Assembly (NCBI GenBank): GCA_017556585.1
Contig: JAFYMP010000103.1
Location: forward strand, 1-33,842
DNA length: 33,842 nucleotides
Direction: 5' to 3'
Origin: Bacteroidaceae bacterium
Lineage (GTDB): Bacteria > Bacteroidota > Bacteroidia > Bacteroidales > Bacteroidaceae
The translations under genes and the position numbers were made by a program. This document shows positions 17,984 to 25,370 of this stretch, in pieces. Within the stretch, counting starts at the first letter, position 1. Each line of letters starts with the position of its first letter. The notes under the pieces are model-generated. The model searched no databases. It was given only the letters and a program-made list of their open reading frames with translations, and had not been told where the DNA came from.

Positions 17984-19048
17984 TTAGAGTTTTGAGATAA
18001 AATCATCGTAGATAAAACTTACATCGGTATCAATCACATCCGATTCTGAATGGAACATAGTGCCCACCCAAGGTTTACGAGTGTGATATATACCCTCTAC
18101 AGAACCGTCGTGCAAGTTCTTCATATAGACCTTCCAGTGACCTACTATAGATTCCTCTCTTATTGCATAGTTATGATTCTGAGTTGTAATATAACAACGA
18201 TCAGTACCTGCCAACTGCACAGGTTGATTATGTGTATGATGACCAAACTTTAGTTTGTATGTATCCATACCTGCAGCAAGTCCAAGCAACAGACAACCCA
18301 TATCTATGCCAAGTACAGGCTTCTCAGACTTATCTGCCATTGCCTTCTGAATGATAGCGATAGTTTCACCGCAATAACTTGGGTTACCAGGACCGTTACT
18401 GATAAATAGTCCATCGTAATCCATCGAAGTAAAATCGTAGTTCCATGGCACGCGAACCACAGTTACATCCTGCTGCAACAAACAACGCAATACACTGGCG
18501 CGTATTCCACAATCCAATACTACCACTGTCTTTTCCTTACCCGGCTGGTATGTTATAGGTTCTGTGCAGGAAACCTTACTTATAAGATTTGTGTAAGAGT
18601 ACTCTGCTGGTTTTGGCATATCTTCAAACACTACTCTGGCTGCCATACAACCGTGTAATCTGATATGTTTAGACAATTCGCGAGTATCTATACCACTGAT
18701 ACCTACCACTTTTTCACGAATCATCCAATCTTCCAATGACTCTTTGGCATTCCAATGACTATAATATTCGCTATAGTCACTTACTATAAGAGCATTAACG
18801 TGAATATGGTCGCTTTCTGCATTTGTAACCAAGCCATATTCATCTTTCTCCATAGGTTGAACACCATAATTACCAATCACAGGATAGGTCATTACCAGTA
18901 ACTGTCCGTCTGACGAAGGGTCTGTCATAAGTTCCGGATAACCGGTCATACTTGTGTTGAACACCAATTCGCCACTTGTAGGCTGCTGATAACCAAAAGC
19001 TTCACCTTCAAAGCAGGTGCCGTCGGCTAAAATAAGTGATACTTTCAT
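17984..19048 (-). CDS. carA: Carbamoyl-phosphate synthase small subunit, catalytic cysteine replaced
   Basis: 354 residues aligning end to end with CarA. The N-terminal domain has VFNTSMTGYPELMTDPS and GISGIDTRELSKHIR; the class I glutamine amidotransferase domain has FISNGPGNPSYC, KFGHHTHNQPV and TTQNHNYAI. The nucleophile elbow is abnormal. The family has GICxGxQ; here it is GIDMGCLLLGL, so the catalytic Cys is Asp249 (codon 18304-18302), the following His/Asn is Cys252 and the Gln is Leu253. His333 and Glu335 remain (FHSES), but the usual HPEASPGP is otherwise lost. The frame is clean, so these are substitutions and not a frameshift. Glutaminase activity should be lost or much reduced, while the subunit may still bind CarB. 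Its ATG overlaps the stop of the purF-like gene by one base (TAATG). Confidence 0.93.
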   Translation of the reverse strand: MKVSLILADGTCFEGEAFGYQQPTSGELVFNTSMTGYPELMTDPSSDGQLLVMTYPVIGNYGVQPMEKDEYGLVTNAESDHIHVNALIVSDYSEYYSHWNAKESLEDWMIREKVVGISGIDTRELSKHIRLHGCMAARVVFEDMPKPAEYSYTNLISKVSCTEPITYQPGKEKTVVVLDCGIRASVLRCLLQQDVTVVRVPWNYDFTSMDYDGLFISNGPGNPSYCGETIAIIQKAMADKSEKPVLGIDMGCLLLGLAAGMDTYKLKFGHHTHNQPVQLAGTDRCYITTQNHNYAIREESIVGHWKVYMKNLHDGSVEGIYHTRKPWVGTMFHSESDVIDTDVSFIYDDFISKL

Positions 19049-20928
19049 TATTTATTGTATTGTTCGTAATAATCTATAAATGCTTTATTCACAAGCAGAG
19101 TTCCGCCCGGTGTGGGGAAATCGCCGCTGAAATACCAGTCACCCGGATGATTTGGACACGCTTTATGCAAACCGTCCAATGTCTGATATACAATCTTAAC
19201 TTCTGCCTTTACATTTGGAGGAGTAAGCAGTTCCACTATCTTATCTGAAATCTCCTCTTCTGTAAATGGAGCATAAATCTCCTTCACGCAGTTCACACGC
19301 TCTTCCGGAGCCTTGGTAAGTTGCTCTCTACACTTGCAATATACATCAGTAACAAGATGCCACAAACCACGTTCTTCAAGCAAGGCCAATGCAGCCTTGA
19401 AAGCTATAAAATGATCCATGCTTGACATATCTATACCATAATAGTCCGGATAACGAACCTGAGGCGAAGAAGATACTATTACTATGCGTTTTGGCGACAA
19501 TCTGTCAAGTATGTAGATAATACTTTCACGCAGTGTTGTACCACGTACTATACTATCATCAATAATCACCAAATTATCTACATTCTTTTCCAGGCTGCCG
19601 TATGTAATATCATATACGTGAGCAGCAAGTTCGTTACGGCTATTACCCGCAGTAATGAATGTACGCAGTTTGATATCTTTCCATGCCACCTTTTCATTAC
19701 GTACTCTTTTAGACAGAATACGTTCTATATCTTCTGCTTTTGGAAAATCTCCCAATGCCTTGATATCTTCAATCTTTTTCTTGTTCAGATACTGCTCAAA
19801 GCCTTCAACCAAACCGAAAGAGGCCACTTCGGCAGTATTTGGAATGAATGAGAATACTGCATGATCCACATCGTTGTCTATAGCCTTTAAAACAGGTTCT
19901 ACAAGCTGACGTCCCAACTCTTTTCTTTCAAGATAGATATCGGTGTCATTTCCGCGGCTGAAATAAACACGTTCAAAAGAACAAGAGAGCATGGCTTTTT
20001 GTGGAATAATCTGTTTCAGGCGCATCTCTCCCTTTTTGTTGATAAGGATAGCCTGACCGGGTTGCAATTCGTGAACTTTATCAGCTTCAACATTCAACGA
20101 TGTCTGAATAGCAGGACGTTCCGATGCTACAACAATTATTTCTTCATCCTTGTACCAGAATGCAGTTCTTATGCCCCATGGGTCACGTATAGCAAAAGAT
20201 TCGCCACTACCGGTAATACCACCTATTACATAGCCGCCATCCCAAACAGGACTTGATGTAGCAAGCACATTTGCCATATCTACATTATCGTCTATAAAGT
20301 TGGTAATTTCAACACCCTGCAATCCCTTCTCTTCTGCTATTTTAAACACTCTTTCCACCTCTCTGTCAAGACGATGTCCAACCTGCTCCAACATAAAATA
20401 GCTGCTGGTATAGCTTCTTGGATGCTGTCCTTTCGAGATTATCTCCTGAAAGACTTCGTGTTCATTTGTTATAGTAAAGTTACCGCACAGAGCCAAATTC
20501 TTGGCACGCCAGTTATTTCTTCTCAAAAATGGATGAACATCCGATATAGAGTTGCGTCCACCTGATGAATAGCGTAAATGACCAAGATAAAGATCTCCTA
20601 TAAACGGATAGTTTCTCATTATAAATTTATCGCTGGCCAGCTGTTCAGGTGTAGCCTTAGCCAATTGCGATTGAATTCCATCAAAAATCTCACTGATGGC
20701 ACCCGCTCCCAATGCTCTTTCGCGATACATATAGTCCTCACCCGGATTTGCAACAAGTTTAACAGCTGCTATACCGGCACCCTCCTGACCACGATTCTTC
20801 TGCTTCTCCATCATAAGATAGAGACGACTCAAACCATACTGAATGGAGTTATACTTCTTTCTATAATGGCTCATAGGCTTAAGAAGCCTTACCATTACCA
20901 TTCCGCAATTATGCCTCAACGGTTCCAT
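19048..20928 (-). CDS. PurF-like amidophosphoribosyltransferase (long form)
   Basis: 626 residues. The N-terminal class II (Ntn) glutaminase has its nucleophile as Cys8 after a short propeptide (MEPLRHNCGMVMVRLLK), plus RGQEGAG (46-52), GHLRYS (116-121) and LCGNFTITN (147-155). The C-terminal phosphoribosyltransferase domain has the PRPP loop VIIDDSIVRGTT (454-465) and SSSPQVRYPDYYGIDM. It is about 120 residues longer than typical PurF (470-505). By family it converts PRPP and glutamine to phosphoribosylamine, the first step of purine synthesis. Long homologues beside carA and carB are, as far as I recall, common in Bacteroides; whether another PurF exists in this genome is not visible. As first gene of a coupled operon with a CarA that lacks its cysteine, its glutaminase site looks intact. 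Confidence 0.88.
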   Translation of the reverse strand: MEPLRHNCGMVMVRLLKPMSHYRKKYNSIQYGLSRLYLMMEKQKNRGQEGAGIAAVKLVANPGEDYMYRERALGAGAISEIFDGIQSQLAKATPEQLASDKFIMRNYPFIGDLYLGHLRYSSGGRNSISDVHPFLRRNNWRAKNLALCGNFTITNEHEVFQEIISKGQHPRSYTSSYFMLEQVGHRLDREVERVFKIAEEKGLQGVEITNFIDDNVDMANVLATSSPVWDGGYVIGGITGSGESFAIRDPWGIRTAFWYKDEEIIVVASERPAIQTSLNVEADKVHELQPGQAILINKKGEMRLKQIIPQKAMLSCSFERVYFSRGNDTDIYLERKELGRQLVEPVLKAIDNDVDHAVFSFIPNTAEVASFGLVEGFEQYLNKKKIEDIKALGDFPKAEDIERILSKRVRNEKVAWKDIKLRTFITAGNSRNELAAHVYDITYGSLEKNVDNLVIIDDSIVRGTTLRESIIYILDRLSPKRIVIVSSSPQVRYPDYYGIDMSSMDHFIAFKAALALLEERGLWHLVTDVYCKCREQLTKAPEERVNCVKEIYAPFTEEEISDKIVELLTPPNVKAEVKIVYQTLDGLHKACPNHPGDWYFSGDFPTPGGTLLVNKAFIDYYEQYNK

Positions 20929-20966
20929 CTATCTTTTACTTTATATTAGTTACCAATTTTACAAGT

Positions 20967-21003
20967 AAAAAAAAAAAAGAGAATATGCAATACGCAGACT
21001 CTC
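20967..21003 (-). terminator. Intrinsic terminator inside the leader of the purF-like operon
   Basis: On the minus strand, a 10-position stem (21003-20994 with 20988-20979; one mismatch, one G-T pair) has a 5-base loop and is followed directly by twelve T (20978-20967). It lies 39 bases before the purF-like start and after the predicted promoter, which is unusual for a terminator unless it controls read-through. Confidence 0.75.
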
Positions 21004-21005
21004 CT

Positions 21006-21086
21006 TCAAAAAAACAGGGACAATTGTTGCTTACAAACAATATCACTTCTATGCATTGTAAATATGTCCATCTGTTTCTGTTTCAT
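21006..21086 (-). CDS. Possible 26-residue leader peptide, Gln-rich
   Basis: An ATG at 21086, about 4 bases after the predicted transcription start, opens a 26-codon frame that ends with TGA three bases before the terminator stem. The peptide begins MKQKQMDIF and ends KQQLSLFF; four of 26 residues are Gln (positions 3, 5, 20, 21). An ORF of this length can occur by chance, and no ribosome site is visible. It is listed because its position and Gln content match a leader-peptide attenuator for a glutamine-using operon. Confidence 0.25.
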   Translation of the reverse strand: MKQKQMDIFTMHRSDIVCKQQLSLFF

Positions 21087-21096
21087 AATTCGAATG

Positions 21097-21104
21097 CAAA
21101 ATTA
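21097..21104 (-). promoter_or_regulatory. Predicted -7 box for the purF-like/carAB operon
   Basis: TAATTTTG on the minus strand is an exact TAnnTTTG box; no clear TTTG lies at the right spacing upstream. It gives a leader of about 160 bases. A weaker box, TAAAATTG (20961-20954), lies after the terminator and could be a second promoter directly before the gene. Confidence 0.45.
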
Positions 21105-21193
21105 CTCTTTTTATTTTAATATTATCACTGTAGTAAAAAATTGTTTTCAACAATATCATAAAAAATTTCTATCTTCGCAGTCGAAATCAAAAA

Positions 21194-21268
<75 letters not shown>

Positions 21269-21272
21269 CAAT

Positions 21273-21291
21273 GCCGAAGACGGGACTAATC
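21273..21291. repeat. Antisense copy 1 of the tRNA-Thr 3' end
   Basis: GCCGAAGACGGGACT (21273-21287) is the exact reverse complement of tRNA positions 21253-21267, only 5 bases after that segment, so the two can fold into a 15-bp hairpin. The following AATC is shared with copy 2. Confidence 0.85.
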
Positions 21292-21300
21292 GTTTCCTAT

Positions 21301-21334
21301 ATTGGTTTGCTCCGCAAACGTCCTTCGGACCAAT
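21301..21334. repeat. Nested hairpin element between the tRNA-tail copies
   Basis: ATTGGT (21301-21306) pairs with ACCAAT (21329-21334). Inside are two small hairpins, TTTGC/GCAAA (21306-21310 with 21314-21318) and GTCC/GGAC (21320-21323 with 21327-21330), sharing end bases with the outer stem. This forms a compact three-stem structure flanked by the 18-base direct repeats. Confidence 0.5.
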
Positions 21335-21354
21335 TAATTATCCATGGCTCTACG

Positions 21355-21373
21355 ACCGAAGACGGGACTAATC
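21355..21373. repeat. Antisense copy 2 of the tRNA-Thr 3' end
   Basis: ACCGAAGACGGGACTAATC matches copy 1 at 18 of 19 bases (shared CCGAAGACGGGACTAATC at 21274-21291 and 21356-21373), 82 bases apart. It ends 9 bases before the stop codon of the transporter gene. Confidence 0.8.
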
Positions 21374-21381
21374 CCCACCAA

Positions 21382-22278
21382 CTATTTTTTGCGGGAGTCT
21401 TTCCAGATTTCGTAGCTGTTCATCAGATTCTGCCAGATAATGTATGCTGTAGGTGCCAAAGTTGACATAGGTGTAAGATATGCCATTGCCAGCCATATAG
21501 CCACTCCGGTGTTCTTTTGGCCCATCATCTGTCTGCCGGCAACCATATCGCCATATCTCGTACCTAATTTTCGTCCCAAAGTAAACTGAATGATACAGAT
21601 TATAAGCGCACCTGTAATCATAATAACCTCCATTATATAGTTACTGCTTCCCTGAATTATTATGGTGTGTATGGTAGAACCAATCAGAACCATCATACAT
21701 ACTGCCCAAAGATAGAATGAAACCGGCTGCAGTTTTTTTACAACTTCAAAACCTTTAGGTGTGTATCTCTTCATAAACAGAGATACTACAATTGGCAATA
21801 TAAGTATCAAGAGTGTGCTTTTTGAGATTTGCAGGAATGAGGTTATAAATGTAATATCAGATTCGGGCATAATCAAGCTGAAAAACAGCGGAGCAAGCAA
21901 TGCAACTACTGTATTACTGATAAGCACGTATGTGGTCATTACAGTTACATTTGCGCCCAACAGACCTCCCACAACAGGCGACGCTGTAGCTACAGGCGCA
22001 AACACGCAAATCATCAACCCTTGTGCCAATTCTTCGTTTATAGGACGTAAAACCAAATAAACTGCTACTCCCACTAAAATCTGAAAGAGCAACAAAATGC
22101 CGTGCATTTTATGCACCTTGATCTCTTTTATTGAAATCTTGGAACAGGTAAAGAACATCATACCGAATAGCAGATATGGAACCAAGAAACGGTATGATGA
22201 CAAAAAGTTATGAAAAAGCAACCCCGCCACTATTGCGGCGGGTAATGTATAGCTTCTAAGTTTTTTCTCGCTTATCAT
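21382..22278 (-). CDS. Bile acid:sodium symporter (BASS/SBF) family transporter
   Basis: 298 residues with eight to ten hydrophobic segments. FAPVATASPVVGGLLGANVTV (about residues 93-113) corresponds to the conserved crossover region of the BASS family, and a second conserved segment, MMGQKNTGVAIWLAMAYLTP, lies near the C-terminus, as in the inverted-repeat fold. The name reflects the family; bacterial members carry diverse organic anions and the substrate here is unknown. It follows the beta-barrel gene by 21 bases on the same strand and probably shares its transcript. Its stop codon is close to a tRNA-tail repeat; no U-tract terminator is visible after it. Confidence 0.85.
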   Translation of the reverse strand: MISEKKLRSYTLPAAIVAGLLFHNFLSSYRFLVPYLLFGMMFFTCSKISIKEIKVHKMHGILLLFQILVGVAVYLVLRPINEELAQGLMICVFAPVATASPVVGGLLGANVTVMTTYVLISNTVVALLAPLFFSLIMPESDITFITSFLQISKSTLLILILPIVVSLFMKRYTPKGFEVVKKLQPVSFYLWAVCMMVLIGSTIHTIIIQGSSNYIMEVIMITGALIICIIQFTLGRKLGTRYGDMVAGRQMMGQKNTGVAIWLAMAYLTPMSTLAPTAYIIWQNLMNSYEIWKDSRKK

Positions 22279-22299
22279 ATATTATAATAAGGTGCCTTA

Positions 22300-25173
22300 T
22301 TAACGTCTGTAGCGGTTATTACCGGAACGTCCATAACCACCACGACCATAGTTATTGTCTTCCTCTTCGTCTTCCTGAACAAGTTTACCATTAAAGATAT
22401 TCAACTTATAGACAAAGTGAACCATGAAGTACTGGTTGATTGAATTATATTCACTCTCACTGCGACTGGTTGCTCCAACCCACTGTGAATAGTTCTTACG
22501 CTGTCCCAAAAGGTCGAAAGCCTGAACAGATATAATTGCAGATTTATTCTTCAGGAACGCTTTTGAGAGTTCAGCATTGATGATAAGTTCATCTGTATTG
22601 TATGTATCATCATCGTAACCACGGCGACTGGTATTGAATACGTCGTACATCAAACGAATATCCCATGGGAATACCACAACACCGTATGCACCAAAGTTAA
22701 AGTTCCAGTTGTCTATTACAGAATTTCTGACATCGTTTGTAGAATGGTTCAAAGAGGCATTACCAAACAGAGTCAATTCAAACTTTTCATCACGGAAAGA
22801 AGCTTGAATATTCTGTCTTGGACTTAACGATTTTGTTACAGCCTTATGCGTCTCATTATTCTGATATAGGAACCCTACCTGATTAGAATAGTTCAGATTA
22901 GTAAACAAGTTAAAGGTAAATCTTCTGTCAGGCAGAGCAAAGTTTCCACCTATCATACCTGATGTATTCCAGTTACCATCAATATTTTCCGGACGTGTTG
23001 TAGATCCACCGGTTATTTCGTTATATTCCACACGGTTACTAATGCTGTTATTTGTTCTGCGATAGCTGAGGTTAGTCATAAAACTACTCTCTTTATCAAC
23101 ATTAAATGTATGGAAATTAAATTGAGTGTTAAATGTAAATGATGGTTTCAAATTAGGATTACCCTGTGTGATATACAGCGGATTACTATTATCGGTAATA
23201 GGCAACAAGTTTGTCATTGAAGGCTGCGAACTTGAACCGTTTACGCGGAAACGCATCTCAGTATGTTCTGTAAACATATAACGGAAATCGAATGTAGGAT
23301 TCCAGTTAAATACGTTCTTTGTTAAAGAATAATGCTCTTTCTGAGTGTATTCCAAACGTGTCTGTTGTGGTTGCAGACGAATACCGGTATTCAAACGGAA
23401 CTTCTCTCTGTTTATTCTGAAGCTAATCTGTGCATCGTGACGGAATGTAGTATAGCTGGCATATTTACTCAAAGTTGAGTCCATATACTCCTGATAGTTA
23501 TCAGGTTTTTCCATAAAGCCATAACCCATATCATCAAAAGCGTATGTCTGACGGTCATTTTCATTCCAGTTGTAGTTAAAACGATAGCTCAACTGCAAAA
23601 AGGCCTTGTCAAACAGAGGTTCTGAATACATAGCCTGTGCGCTATATCCATAACTGTTTGATGGAGTGTATGTAAAACGATTACGTACGTTCAGAGAGTC
23701 CCATACATAATATTCTGTAGTGTTATATGAATAACTCTCGCTATTACCACGGTTAAAATCACCTGAGAGACGTACGGTGATATTTCTACCCTCATCGTTC
23801 AAACGACGGTTAAACTGGAGAGATCCACCACCTGACATATTATCGCTATTGCTTGTAGAACGTCCGGTATTACGGTTTACAAAGATTGAATCATATTTGG
23901 ATTTATATTCATCTTCTTCCATATCGTAAAGTGGATCATCCATAAATTCGTACGGATTACTATTGAAGGTAGCCGATGCACTCTCTGAATTACTACCGGA
24001 TTTAGATGTATTGAAATAAGGTCTGATAATGATATTTGTCATTGTATCAGGTCTCCACTCTATATAGAAATTGGTACGGAATCTATCTGAATTATCTGTA
24101 TTTCTACTAAAACTGTTTGAGAAGGTACTTGTAGCACCATAGAAATATTCAGAATTACTTCTTGTGTTATAGTCGTTTGCTCTGTGACCTACGCTAACGT
24201 TACCATTAACTTCAATCTTTTCATTCTCGTATGAATAACTTGCAGACAGATCCTGATAAGTATTCTGTCCGTAGTTACCGCCCCACTGACGACCGCCATT
24301 ACCTATACCCTGGTCAATTACGTTACTTGCACTTGCATAAAGGGTAAACTGATTATGATCTGTAAAGCGGTTTGCCATAATCTGACCATTATAGAGGCTG
24401 TTTTCTCCATAATCAGAACCATACGCAACATCGTATGTATTCAACAGGCCACCCTTCATCTCCTCTTTAGTTTGAAGGTCAAATACAGTCTGCTCTTCAC
24501 CATCATCTATACCTGTTATACGCGCCAAATCGCTCTTCTTTTCGTATGTCTTCAAACGATCAATCACATTTGCAGGAAGATTCTCCAAAAGAGTTGTAAT
24601 ATCGTCACCCAAATACTCCTTACCATTGATAAGTATCTGAGTAACAGCCTTACCATTAACAGTCATGTTTCCATCGGAATCAATATCTACACCCGGAAGT
24701 TTCTTTATAAGTTCTTGAACGCTGGCGCCTTCTGATAGTCTGTATGCAGCACTGTTAAACATAATAGTATCTTTTACAGCCTGCACCTTTGGTACTTCTG
24801 CAGTAATGGTAGTCTCTGCCAACAGATTAGCATCACTTCTCAATTCAATATCTTCCATTACTATGTTACGGGCAGATTTTCCGGTAATATTAAGCGGAAT
24901 TTCACTGGTAATATATCCTATATATGAAACTCTGACTACGTATTTTCCATTTTTAACACTGGTTGCAGAGAATTTACCATCCATATCGGTAACAACGCCT
25001 TTAGCTTGTGTACTATCCGGAAGAGACAAAATTTGAACCGCTGCAATAGGAAGAGGTTCTCCGTTTTCACCATCAATAATGGTACCCGATACATTGTGAT
25101 TATTCACATTTTGTGCGAATGTTGCAAAAGGTAATGCAATAAGAACAAATAAAATCAAATAAATCCTTTTCAT
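22300..25173 (-). CDS. Outer-membrane beta-barrel protein, TonB-dependent receptor-like, with N-terminal carboxypeptidase-regulatory-like domain
   Basis: 957 residues. The signal peptide MKRIYLILFVLIALPFATFA is followed by a carboxypeptidase-regulatory-like beta-sandwich (about 28-110, VSGTIIDGENGEPLPIAAVQ), a plug-like region (about 125-220, with ELIKKLPGVDIDSDG and GKAVTQILINGKEYLGDDI) and a long barrel rich in aromatic and Asn/Ser residues. This is the layout of the Bacteroidota OMP_b-brl_3 type; no SusD partner is adjacent, so it is not a standard SusCD pair. The last ~26 residues, after the final strands, are acidic and then Gly/Arg-rich (VQEDEEEDNNYGRGGYGR), an odd extension past the barrel end. 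The cargo is unknown. The next gene on the strand is a BASS transporter. Confidence 0.88.
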   Translation of the reverse strand: MKRIYLILFVLIALPFATFAQNVNNHNVSGTIIDGENGEPLPIAAVQILSLPDSTQAKGVVTDMDGKFSATSVKNGKYVVRVSYIGYITSEIPLNITGKSARNIVMEDIELRSDANLLAETTITAEVPKVQAVKDTIMFNSAAYRLSEGASVQELIKKLPGVDIDSDGNMTVNGKAVTQILINGKEYLGDDITTLLENLPANVIDRLKTYEKKSDLARITGIDDGEEQTVFDLQTKEEMKGGLLNTYDVAYGSDYGENSLYNGQIMANRFTDHNQFTLYASASNVIDQGIGNGGRQWGGNYGQNTYQDLSASYSYENEKIEVNGNVSVGHRANDYNTRSNSEYFYGATSTFSNSFSRNTDNSDRFRTNFYIEWRPDTMTNIIIRPYFNTSKSGSNSESASATFNSNPYEFMDDPLYDMEEDEYKSKYDSIFVNRNTGRSTSNSDNMSGGGSLQFNRRLNDEGRNITVRLSGDFNRGNSESYSYNTTEYYVWDSLNVRNRFTYTPSNSYGYSAQAMYSEPLFDKAFLQLSYRFNYNWNENDRQTYAFDDMGYGFMEKPDNYQEYMDSTLSKYASYTTFRHDAQISFRINREKFRLNTGIRLQPQQTRLEYTQKEHYSLTKNVFNWNPTFDFRYMFTEHTEMRFRVNGSSSQPSMTNLLPITDNSNPLYITQGNPNLKPSFTFNTQFNFHTFNVDKESSFMTNLSYRRTNNSISNRVEYNEITGGSTTRPENIDGNWNTSGMIGGNFALPDRRFTFNLFTNLNYSNQVGFLYQNNETHKAVTKSLSPRQNIQASFRDEKFELTLFGNASLNHSTNDVRNSVIDNWNFNFGAYGVVVFPWDIRLMYDVFNTSRRGYDDDTYNTDELIINAELSKAFLKNKSAIISVQAFDLLGQRKNYSQWVGATSRSESEYNSINQYFMVHFVYKLNIFNGKLVQEDEEEDNNYGRGGYGRSGNNRYRR

Positions 25174-25242
25174 TTTATAACTAAGTAATTGACTGTCAAT
25201 TCAATAAGTAAACCAAGCATATACAAGCCTAATTTTCGGGTG

Positions 25243-25250
25243 CAAAATTA
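25243..25250 (-). promoter_or_regulatory. Predicted -7 box for the beta-barrel protein gene
   Basis: TAATTTTG on the minus strand matches TAnnTTTG and lies 70 bases before the start codon. A -33 element at proper spacing is not evident. Confidence 0.4.
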
Positions 25251-25335
25251 CATTCTTTTTTTCAATTTTAACCCATTCAATACATTAACAAATGCTAATT
25301 CTTAACAATTAAACTAATTATTAAAAATTAATACT

Positions 25336-25343
25336 TACATTTG
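25336..25343 (+). promoter_or_regulatory. Predicted -7 box for the corrinoid protein gene
   Basis: TACATTTG matches TAnnTTTG exactly, 27 bases before the ATG at 25371, giving a leader of about 20 bases. No cobalamin riboswitch fits in so short a leader. Confidence 0.5.
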
Positions 25344-25370
25344 TAACAGAATTAAATTACTTTTCAAACA

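Larger units (their letters stand above)
20967..21090 (-). ncRNA. Candidate structured leader/attenuator RNA upstream of the purF-like/carAB operon
   Basis: The stretch between a predicted start near 21090 and a strong intrinsic terminator would form an RNA of about 120 bases. Outer stems are AAACAG/CTGTTT (21012-21017 with 21072-21077) and GGACA/TGTCC (21018-21022 with 21065-21069). Inside, two hairpins exclude each other: TTACAA/TTGTAA (21031-21036 with 21056-21061) and ATTGTT/AACAAT (21023-21028 with 21036-21041). It could be an attenuator or a separate small RNA. I do not recognise it as a known riboswitch class. Confidence 0.45.

Noticed and set aside
18290-18320. Frameshift or sequencing error as the cause of the abnormal CarA active site
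   Set aside because: Both sides align in the same frame and three separate codons differ while the surrounding residues are conserved, so a single indel cannot explain it.
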